Shown: positions 22,484 to 32,419 of the stretch, piece by piece
Numbering within the stretch: the stretch's first letter is position 1
Layout: each line of letters begins with the position of its first letter
Source of the DNA: Rhizophagus irregularis
Taxonomy: Eukaryota; Glomeromycota; Glomeromycetes; Glomerales; Glomeraceae
Assembly (NCBI RefSeq): GCF_026210795.1
Contig: NC_089460.1
Span: 62,001 to 126,000 of the forward strand
Direction of reading: 5' to 3'
Length of the DNA: 64,000 bases
Notes under the pieces: generated by a model
What the model saw: only the letters and a program-made list of their open reading frames with translations
Database searches by the model: none
What the model was told of the DNA's origin: nothing
Made by a program: the position numbers and the translations under genes

Positions 22484-23290
22484 TTAGCAAATAACCACCA
22501 GTATAAAACATACGTTGTACACCGAGACATAATACTGTTCGCAAATAACCACCAGTGTAAAACATACGTTATTCGCAAATAACAACAAGTATAAAACATA
22601 CGTTATAAACTGAGGCATCATGCTGTTCGCAAATAACCACCAGTATGAAACATACGTTATAAGCTGAGGTATAATACTGTTCGCAAATAATAACAAGTAT
22701 AAAACATACGCTATAAACTGAGGCATCATGCTGTTCGCAAATAACCACCAGTGTAAAACATACGTTATTCGCAAATAACAACAAGTATAAAACATACGTT
22801 ATAAACTGAGCATCATGCTGTTCGCAAATAATAACAAGTATAAAACATACGCTATAAACTGAGGCATCATGCTGTTCGTAAATAACCACCAGTATAAAAC
22901 ATACGTTATAAGCTGAGGTATAATACTGTTCGCAAATAATAACAAGTATAAAACATACGCTATAAACTGAGGCATCATGCTGTTCGCAAATAACAACAAG
23001 TATAAAACGTACGTTATAAACTGAGGCATCATGCTGTTCGCAAATAACAACAAGTATAAAACGTACGTTATAAACTGAGGCATAATACTGTTCGCAAATA
23101 ACCACCAGTGTAAAACATACGCTATAAACTGAGGCATCATGCTGTTCGCAAATAACCACCAGTATAAAACATACGTTATAAGCTGAGGTATAATACTGTT
23201 CGCAAATAACAACAAGTATAAAACGTACGTTATAAACTGGAATACCATGCTGTTCGCAAATAATCACATACGTTATAAACCGAGATATAA
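22484..23290. repeat. 54-bp minisatellite, about 15 copies
   Basis: The unit contains CTGTTCGCAAATAACCACCA, GTATAAAACATACGTTATAA and a variable linker (ACTGAGGCATCATG or GCTGAGGTATAATA). Some copies lack the linker. Because 54 is divisible by three, long open frames run through it on the minus strand in two registers; I regard these as by-products. Related words (TACTGTTCGCAAAATACGG) trail off to about 23460. Confidence 0.85.
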
Positions 23291-23486
23291 TACTGTATAT
23301 AAGTATAAAGTATACAAATCTTCACTATTTAAAAATACCGTGTATATAATACGGTGTGCAAAATACCGAATGTATATCGTATGTGAAAATACTGTTAAAA
23401 TACTTTAATGATACTGTAATGATACTGTTCGCAAAATACGGTAATACCGTATGTTAACAGTATCCATATTTTTTATAGGGTAGAAA

Positions 23487-24523
23487 TACAACAGACTGAC
23501 TTTGATGACGATGAAGTTATAAGTAATATTACAAAAAAAAGATTTCAATTAAAAATCCGTTAAATACAGTAGGTATTTTGGAAAAAATAAAACAAAATAT
23601 TTATAATGCATTGATATATTACTGGGATATTCCAAATGATCTTGGCTTAATGGCAGCTTTATTAGATCCTCGTTACAAAAACTTAGATTTTCTAGATGAT
23701 AATGAGAAACAACGAATTGTCCAAAAACTCTGCAGTGAATTGGGTGGAGTAGAAACATCAACATCTGAACCATTAAACAATCCATCAACTCCACTTAATG
23801 CAGAATCTTCTATGCGTTTACATAAAGAGTATCGTCAACGGCGGCAAATGAAAAATAAAAGAGGGGATAAATCATATTCAAATACACCAATTATTGATGA
23901 AATTACAAATTATTTGTCATTACCATTAGCATTGGAAACTGAAAATCCTTTAGATTAGTGGAAATTACGATTACAAATGTTTCCAAAACTTGCCAGAATT
24001 GCCTGAAAGTATCTTGCAGTACCAGCAACGTCGGTGTCTAGTGAACGGTTATTTTCAGATGCCGAAAATCTTATTAATACTAAAAGGACAAGTTTAGATA
24101 CAAATTTGGCAGCTAAAATGCTTTTTTTAAAAAGAAATCTTAATACAATGCACGTTTTTGCATCAGAATGGGATGATGAAACGAGTCATATTGAGATAGA
24201 TTAAAGGTTTCAGTTTCTTAAATAAAGTTTTTTCAGTAAAGTTTTTTCAATAAAGTTGCTTCAATAAAGTTTTAAAAAGTATAATTATTAAAATTATTAA
24301 ATGAAAATTAATTATAATATTTAAAATAATTTATTTTTGCGAAAAATAAATTAATAAAAATAATAAATTTTGATTTTTTTAAATTTGATGGTCAGGTTGA
24401 TCCGGAATTTACAGATTATCCGTAAAATTTTCAAATCCGGATTATTATCCGGATTTGGCAAATACATTAAAGGGAATCCGAATTTGATCCGGATTGTCTC
24501 TAAAAAATCAGATCGAACCCCTA
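23487..24523 (+). pseudogene. hAT transposase relic (C-terminal dimerisation region) with right terminus
   Basis: The frame 23578-24204 encodes the catalytic-end signature of hAT transposases: LGLMAALLDPRYKNLDFL, then ENPLD, the FP-x-LA stretch and a VPATSVSSERLFSDAENL motif ending in LFLKRNL. It is broken by TAG at 23956-23958 (after ENPLD) and TGA at 24004-24006. The N-terminal half and the left terminus are missing; the 54-bp minisatellite occupies that side. ATCCGGAT-type subterminal repeats follow (24390-24500). The right end reads GATCGAACCCCTA (to 24523), which resembles the terminus of the hAT element at 401-1622. Not functional. Confidence 0.8.
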
Positions 24524-25263
24524 TCTTTTAGGCCAAGTACTTTTTTCGCTAGGTAAAGAGAATCTGGAAAAGTTCTAAAATTTTCACCACCGATTTCGTT
24601 TAGAACTATTTTCATGAACTTTATTAAAGATTCGGTTGCCGTTTCTGGAATATTGTATGTTATACGGTAGTTCATTATCCACAATAAATTCCATGAAAAA
24701 TTATCGTCGATCGGATTTTCTTTGGCATCCATGTTGGCTTAATACGGAGGAGGTAAATAATCTTCAAAAATTTCGTTGTAAGATTCATTATTTGATTCAC
24801 TACCCAAAGACATTTCAGTGTTTTGTTCGCTAGTATTATATACGTCCGATTCGATATTCAAACTTGTTGATTGAGGCATAAGATGGCTTGTATATCTTAC
24901 GTGCCTCTGAGGTAAAAAAGAACAATTAACATCTATGTCCCCAGGTATTTGTAACCTTTGACTTTTGGTGTATCCCCCGAAATCCGACCCTGATGTCGAA
25001 GTCTGATGAATGTCAACATTTACTTGAGGTAATTCAATATTTTCGGTAATGTCTTGTTCACTAGTTTCTTGAATTATCGAAAGAGCTTCGTTCTCACTTG
25101 ATTCGTCTTCATTTGAATTATTCGTTTCGCCTCCTGTCTCGTGTAGAAGCTTTGTTTGTTCCAATACCAATTTTCCATTACAATTATTGCAATAACAAGG
25201 AACTTTCTTCCTTTTGCGAGGTTTTTGGAATGAACGTCTACGTTCATTTTTTTTGATTGCCAA
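24524..25263 (-). pseudogene. N-terminal part of a second Tnp2-like transposase, interrupted by the hAT insertion
   Basis: From 25263 down the frame encodes MAIKKNERRRSFQKPRKRKK, a Cys pair (CYCNNCNGK), a long Ser/Glu-rich linker and a tail ending DYLPPPY. After one in-frame TAA (24739-24741) it continues in the same frame with DDNFSWNLLWIMNYRITYN, FRTFPDSLYLAKKVLGL and then runs straight into the end of the hAT element. Tnp2-like proteins share this Cys-rich start and FP-x-S-x-Y-x-A-K motif (compare the gene at 5346-8659). The remainder of the gene is not found beyond the hAT relic on the left, so it was deleted or displaced. Disabled twice. Confidence 0.65.
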
Positions 25264-25921
25264 GAATGCTTGAAACCGATCTCCTTCTTGTTATTTTCAA
25301 TTGACGAGTTTTGAAGTTAATCGCTTCAATAAATCAAATAATCGTTTAAAACTTTACTACAATTTGTAAAAATTCAACGTCAATTTGATTAATTAATTAA
25401 TTTAACTGCGGTCGTACTAAATCGAATATTTTGATATCAATTCGATAAATTAAATCGGTTAAAATTTGCAAAAGTATATTGTACTCGATAAATCATTTTT
25501 AATTAATTAATTAATTTAACTGCGGTCGTACTAAATCGAATATTTTGATATCAATTCGATAAATTAAATCGGCTAAAATTTGCAAAAGTATATTGTACTT
25601 GATAAATCATTTTTGTTGAAAAATTAAAATCGATGATCATTTCAGTTCAGAAGACACGATAAATAAACTTTTATTTATCAAATCAGCTTGTGAAAGTTTG
25701 TCAAAAGCTTAATAATAAACTTATAAATTCTATAAAAACTCGTCTGATCATTAACTCGTACGTTCTCTTTCTCTTTTCTTCTCATCTCATTGAAATTTAA
25801 GATAATTTTATTTCATTTTCATAATAACTGGTAATTTGTAACTTTTGACCATATGATATATAATTACTTTTGATTTGCAATTTCCTATTTTAACCGTAAG
25901 AAAATTTATTGATATATAGAA
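25264..25921. repeat. Intergenic with a two-copy ~114-bp tandem duplication
   Basis: AATTAATTAATTTAACTGCG through to GATAAATCATTTTT occurs at about 25391-25500 and again at about 25505-25614, with only two or three differences. No coding potential was seen. The rest is AT-rich upstream sequence of the next gene. Confidence 0.75.
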
Positions 25922-28558
25922 ATGAGCCGAAACAAGAAAAAATTGTCAAATAAAAGAAAACTTCACAAAGCATCTAAGAAAGTGAACTGGGACCGAACTT
26001 CAACTACTCCTAATACCAGACAAACTTCAACTACTCCTAGTACCAGACAAACTTCAACTACTCCTAATACCGGACAAACTTCAACTACTCCTAATACTGG
26101 ACAAACTTCTACCCCCAAAAAAGTCGATATATTGATTGTTTTGCGTTATTCCGTTCCGTTATTCAAAGGTGTATCGTTTATACTTACTATACCAAAAAAA
26201 TTAATTAATACAGAAACGCATCAATACAAAAAATCCGCAGCAAAAAATAAAACACCTGATGAAGAAATCGTCGAAGTGGATCGTGGACAAGCTTCAACTA
26301 CTCCTAATACCGGACAAACTTCTACCCCCAAAAAAGTTGATATATTGATTGTTTTGCATTATTCTGTTCTGTTATTCAAAGGTGTATCATTTATACTTAC
26401 TATATCAAAAAAAATTTATTAATACAGAAACGAATCAATACGAAAAATCCGCAGCAAAAAATAAACCATCTGATAAAGAAATCGTTGAAGTGAATCATGG
26501 ATAAACTTCAACTACTCCTAATACCGGACAAACTTCTACCCCCAAAAAAAGTCAATATATTGATTGTTTTGCATTATTCCGTTCCGTTATTCAAAGGTGT
26601 ACTTACTATATCAAAAAAATTTATTAATACAGAAACAAATCAATATGAAAAATCCGCAGCGAATAGAGACGAACTGTCTGATAAAGTAGAAATCGTCGAA
26701 GTAGCTCGTGAACAAATGTCAACTACTCCTGCTACCAGCCAAGTTTACCAAAAAAATTATCGAGATCCATTTGTCCTTGATATAAGTCAAGTTCTAATGG
26801 AATCTCGTCAAAAGTCAAAAACAAGTCGAGATCTGGAAGAATCCCATACCGATAAAGAAATGGCCAGTGCGCATTTTCCGAAAAGTTCTTTTGAACATAC
26901 TAGAACTATTAAACCACGAGAATTGTCTTTATCTTGAATGTTGCACAGGGATTCCTTATTACAAGAGTTTTTACCATATGATTTTTCTTCGAGTTCTGTT
27001 GAATTATTGGCGTATAGATACAATAATAGTGATTATGAAAAGTTGAAGAGAGGTAAGGGCAGTGACATTTATTACGTAATATTTTAGGGGGTGGAAGGAT
27101 ATTTAAAGGTCATATAACATATAAGTGTAACGTAAGATTTTTCATATTACATGGGGATGGGAGAGTATGGGCTTATAGTAAATGGATATTACGTAATAAA
27201 TGTGACTGCCCTAATGAACTGTGACACATTTTAATGTACTTAACGAATTTTTATCAAATATTTTACGTTATTTAGAACATAGTCGGCTCCGTGACGAGCA
27301 TGCTTATTTACAAGGCAGAATGTGCGAGGTCTATAGAAAGTTAAAAAAATTAAAGGCGAATTAAATGAACTTCGGCAAGATTATATCAAATTACATTCCC
27401 ATAATAAGTATATCAATCACGAAAATGAAGTTCTTCGAGCTGAGATTAATAATCTCAAATCACAAATATCAAGCCAAGATGATGCCGATGTCGAATCGTC
27501 AGAAAGTGAAAGTAATGACAACGATAATAGACCTGGCAAAAAAAGAAAAGTCGCGAGACGTCAAATTGATCAATCAGACGACGATTCTGAAACTGACGAA
27601 GAAAATGCTAGAGTTCGTTAAAGATCGACAGATTTTGCATTTTACACGATTTGAATATCCTTCTTGCGAATCTTTTATAAATTATTATAGACTGAAATGA
27701 AGGTAATATTAAAAATGATGCCTCCCGAATTAACGTTAAGATACGATGAAAAATTTACAAACGAGACGAATGCGGACATTTTACGACAATTAATACCACA
27801 ATTGATTGCTTCCATGAAGCCTCGATTTAGTCCTTCGTATAAGCAGATAAATGATTGGTTAGCTGCCTTACACAAGCATCGTAGAGTACGACTTTTATAT
27901 GTTGAGCGAGATGTAATTGATAAAGATAACAGAAGACTGCATAAAAATAACAGATTGAGCGAGGTAGAATCTGTCTTTTTACTGTCATTTCGAAATTGAT
28001 ACTAAACATTCGTTATATTTCAGAAAAAATCGCGTAGAGTCAAGGGTGCTATTTCCCTTTTTAAACGTAATGACGATTGAGTAAAGGATTATGATAAGAC
28101 AGAGGTCCTAAACATTCTGAAAGATACTCGCTACCATTCACCTGAAGACTCAGAAACGGATAAAGAACAACCGGATGGTAAAAGAAAAATTATCATTTAT
28201 AACCTTAGTTGGCATTCCGATGAGGTATAATAATCTTTTTTTATCGTATTTTATTAAAAACATCAACTAATTTTATTTGTTTTAATGACTTTATGACTTT
28301 ACAGCTTATCAATTTTCTCCAAAACGTCTTGGATACTTACGTATTTTCTCTACAGACGGTGCAATTAACGAGGGGAGAAACTATGATGACGAAAGCTATT
28401 GTATCACCTCACGACACCCTAAAAATGCTCCAGAATAGGCATACAAAACTCAAAATATGCCCGTCGATACAGATTTTTCTGGTCCTGATACTCCAGCTGA
28501 AAATCGTGAATCGCAGTTACAAACTGATGATAATACTCAAACCGAACATAATGATTGA
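25922..28558 (+). pseudogene. Decayed multi-exon orphan gene with intragenic repeats and a coiled coil
   Basis: It begins MSRNKKKLSNKRKLHKASKK, then TST(T)PNT(G/R)Q repeats. Three copies of a ~215-bp module follow (from about 26110, 26320 and 26530): PKKVDILIVL, YSVPLFK, an apparent intron (GTGTATC to AATACAG), and ETHQYKKSAAKN with EIVEV. Copy 3 has a CAA-to-TAA change (TAA at 26502-26504) and an extra A. Further on are an in-frame TGA (26935-26937), MLHRDSLLQEFLPYDF, a MITE-bearing intron (27053-27275), a leucine-rich coiled coil (KGELNELRQDYIKLHS, ENEVLRAEINNLKSQ) disrupted by a one-base shift in an A7 run, and a basic acidic-patch linker (GKKRKVARRQ). A GTTCGT-to-TAG intron leads to MPPELTLRYDEKF and KQINDWLAALHKHRR. 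Final exons (28021-28227, 28302-28558) carry RKIIIYNLSWHSDE and YQFSPKRLGYLRIFSTDG. At least four lesions make it a probable pseudogene. The family is unknown to me. Confidence 0.5.
27057..27211. mobile_element. Tourist-like MITE (155 bp) inside an intron, TAA target duplication
   Basis: The left end GGGCAGTGACATTTATTACG (27057 on) is inverted at the right end (CGTAATAAATGTGACTGCCC, to 27211), with one mismatch in the first 26 bases. TAA flanks both sides (27054-27056 and 27212-27214). A 3-bp TWA duplication is the PIF/Harbinger signature. Removing the element and one TAA turns the 223-bp intron into 65 bp. Confidence 0.85.
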
Positions 28559-30000
28559 TTCATTTTATCATTTTATGATAGATTTATTGTGAAATATTAA
28601 TTTCTTATTATTGACTGCTTTTTGGTAATAAATTTAATAAATTTTATTAAAATAAATATATAATTAATTGTTTTGATTTATTATTGAATAAAATCGGTTA
28701 TTATTATTATGAATAAACTAAATCCGGCATTTCAAAAGAAATAAATTGGTAATCTTTTGTAAATGTGTTTCGAAATCGATTTGTGTACATTTTATAACTA
28801 AAAGTTTGACGAATAGTTTTGTTTCCAAATTTTGCTGATAATAACGAATTTTTGCCAATAATAACGAATTTTTGCCGATTTGTGATTGCCAAGTGGCAGG
28901 CGAACTGTGCAAATCGTCCATAATAATTTTAACGATTTTTTTGGCAACGATCAGCCAAAGTTAGATCAACTTTCGTCCAATATTCGTCAATTTGAAATTT
29001 GGACGAAATGGACTATTCTGACCAGTGTACACCGCTTCTGCTTTCTCATGCCGCTTCCACAACTCAGCTTTACAACAGTTATATCAGAGTCTGTTTATCT
29101 TAAGGTGCTTTCCGAATTCTTTGAGTGGAAGGTTTCTGATTATCTCTACTACTATGTCAGGGTCATTGAGGAGTGATGCTTGCATTTGGATCCATTTACG
29201 GATTCTATAGATGTCTACAAGATCAAGACCAAGGTCTTCGGCAAGATAAGTGGCTGCATACAAGTTCATTATATATTTCGTGTTGTTTATCCTTATAGAT
29301 TACTTATCACCTACCCATTGTTTAATTACTATTTTTTTGACGGGAAAGGACGGGATTAGTCTTACTGGTTCTACAGACTAGTGTTCTGCATAAATCAATT
29401 TATAACACGATGTAACACTGATCACTCCCAAATAATAAAAACGTATTTTGCGAATAACTTTTGATCTAGCAGTCCGATTTTGATGATCTTTTTTTTATTT
29501 TGATCAGGGCAACAAGACCTATCAATTAAAAAATGATCATTGAAATTGGATCACTAGATCTTGAGATAATAATCTTTGGAGGTCAAATCAAGTCTAAATC
29601 GAATCTAAATCGAATCGAATTTCAGAGAAGAAATTTGATTCGTGCAGAACATTACTACAGACCTTCTAGGGGCTACCTGCTAACCTACTTGTTAATGTAC
29701 CTGGTTTGCTATCTCACTGCTTTTAATAGGAAAACGAATGGAATCCTGAAAGTGTTTCAGATTGTTTTAAAGTTTCAGATCTGGGAGGTAAAAATAAAAA
29801 TATTTTCTGGAGGAGTATGTCCTGCCTGCTTTTACCAAAATTGCCAAAACATCTAAAACATTAAAACACCCCTCTGATTCTCTCTTATTTTCCTCTCTTT
29901 TCCTTTATTTTAGTATATTATTATGTTTCAGATCTAGTTTTAGATTGGTTTAGATATATAGGGAAGTTATATCCCCTAAGGGGGGATGTAGGTACTACGA
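28559..30000. other. Intergenic with degraded elements
   Basis: No confident gene. A minus frame at 29269-29084 (NLYAATYLAEDLGLDLVDIY) looks protein-like but is short and isolated. An imperfect inverted repeat lies at about 29455-29575 (CTAGCAGTCCGATTTTGATG against its complement near 29535); it belongs to the dispersed family also seen at 44.83 and 45.87 kb. The motif AGGTACTACGAAGCCATGAG near 29990 has the look of an element end. Confidence 0.35.
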
Positions 30001-32419
30001 AGCCATGAGGCCAAGGTGGGTGGAATCTACGATACACACTACCAGTCCGACGACTAAGTTGTATAAAAATCACACAAAAATTGAACATTTTATATAACCT
30101 AAATTTAAGTTGTACAAAAATTGCATACTTTTAATATGCTATGAAAAACTTTATAGCTATTTTTATCCAAAAATCTGCAATAATTGTACAATTTCCACAC
30201 AGACTTAAACAAATATTGTACAAAAATTGGATAATTTTTTTTCATAGGGAGTAAATTTAATTGTCAATTTATCAAAATTAACAAATTAAACTGTCAATTT
30301 TTATAATTTATAATTAAAAATATGTAGATTAAAATATAAATAATTATTAAAAAAATAAAATGTTGCAAAACTAATTAGATAGGTTTTTGGCTTGTATTAT
30401 GCTTAATTTTGGCCAAAATATAACTGGACCTTAAAACTAATATTTTTAAAAATATTATTTATAAAAGTTAAAAAAAAAGAATAAGTTAAATTTAAAAAAA
30501 AAGTACTAATTTGCTCAAATAGAAAATATGACTTAACACAATTTGCTAAAACTCATAATTATGGCTATTAATTAATTTTTAATCAATTTGCTTTATCTAA
30601 AATTATGAGTTTAATCTAATTTTGATTGAATTTGCTAAAACTCAAATATGAGTTATATATGTGATGTTTAGAAGTTTTAAGTAAGATTGCAGCGATTTGT
30701 TTCTTGGCAGTTTTAGATTAACTCTTATTTGTAAAATTTGTATATTGTATATCAAATTTTTAAAATGAATAATAAATTATTTGCATTTTATTGTTAAAAA
30801 TAACATCTATTTTATTGAAGTTAGAGATATAAAAATTCTGCAATTAGATGCATTTTAATAATATAAATTCATTGAATTATAAATAATTAAATTCTAATCA
30901 CTGATTATTGAAATAATTGTAATTTAACTTTATAAAGTAATTCATAATTTATTTTTAAAAATTTAGCATATACAAATTTTATAACTTTTTTTTCTATTAA
31001 ACTTAGAAAAATAAAATATAATTCATTAGATTTGTCTTATCAAGATACATTGTATCTATTATTTTTATATTTGTAGAATTGATAAATTAAAAATTATTTG
31101 CATTTTACTGTTTTTAGACATTGAATTTACAGATTTGAAAAATACTGTGATTAGATATATTTTAATTAGATAAATTTAATGAATCATAAAATATTAAATT
31201 CTAATCACTAAATGTTGAAATAATGTAATCTTATGATTATTTTTTAGAAGTGTCTGAATACTTTTAGTAGTTAGATGTATATTTATTGAATAAAATCCAA
31301 TATTAATTATAAAAGAATTTAAAAATATTCAATTTATAAGTAATTTTTATTATTAAATAGAAATAAAGTATATTAAAATTTTTATTTATTGAAGTAAATA
31401 AACTTGAAAACATTATTAAAGTTAAACTGTATTAATCAATATAAATAATATTAAAAATCATTATTTACAATTTTTAGAATTAAAATCTGCTATAATAAAT
31501 TACCAACATGTATGAATTTAAAAAATGAAAACCAGAAATTTGAAAATGCAATTTTTGTAAAATTAAAGAAGAATATATAATTATTTATAGCACTATTTTA
31601 GAATAACAGATATTATTTAGATATAATAAAATTTAAAGAATTTCTGAAAAAAATGGTAGTTGAATTTTCAAGATAAGAGTTATTTTAAAAAACAAATCAA
31701 AAACCTAAATATGTGAAATTTAAAAGATAGTTATAATTTTATATTTATATTGAAAGATCAAATTAGTTTTAAAATAGTTGAACTATTTAAATTTTATAAA
31801 ATAGTTAATATAGATACAATAGAGGATTTATTAAAGAATTAATTAGATGTTAAAGTCTAGGAATGAATTACAAATAAGAAGAGAAAAAAAGTACAATATC
31901 ACTAGCAAAAATAAAAAAAAAAGTCAAGTGAAATTACACATGATATAGAAAACTAACTCTAAAAAACAAATATTATATCTTATAGCTTAGTTTTAGATCT
32001 TATATACTGTATGTTTATTTTCTTATTATATATAAGTGAATATATATAAGTTAGCAATATTATAATAAGACGAAACTGCATCTATAAAAACTAAAAAAAA
32101 AAAATATTTTTTATATTTATTTTACCAGTAAAATATAATAAATATTTACAAGAATATTTTAATATAAAGAATTAGTAAAGGTATATTTAAATTAACTATT
32201 GAACTGATTATCATTTTGATACAGGAGTTTAAACTTTATGAACTTCTCAAGCAGTTCTTAAAACAAATCAAAAAATCAGCAAATTATAAGCCAGGATTGT
32301 AATATTTAAATGCAATTTTTATTAAATAATAGAAAAAAATTACAAACATTACACTTGAATTCTTAAGAATTAAGAATTTCGCAAATAAATATGCGATATT
32401 GTAAGAAATATAAATACTT
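30001..32419. other. AT-rich desert
   Basis: About 2.4 kb of very AT-rich sequence without open frames of note. Imperfect repeats recur, for example ATTAAATTCTAATCACT at about 30887 and 31195. TAAAACTCATAATTATG-like words recur between 30550 and 30650. The last ~100 bases should include the 3' UTR of the minus-strand gene that ends at 32420. Confidence 0.5.

Noticed and set aside
22484-23267. Minus-strand frames of 103-232 codons (CFILVVICEQ repeats)
   Set aside because: They follow from a 54-bp stop-free minisatellite unit and are open in two registers. No start context, introns or homologous motif.
26935-26940. Treating MLHRDSLLQEFL... (26938 on) as the start of a separate gene
   Set aside because: It follows the TGA in the same frame and continues the preceding gene's style. 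An in-frame nonsense mutation in one decayed gene is simpler, though a separate gene is not excluded.
29084-29269. Minus-strand 61-codon frame (NLYAATYLAEDLGLDLVDIY) as a gene
   Set aside because: It looks protein-like but has no splice partners, start context or recognisable family. Possibly a retroelement fragment, not supportable.
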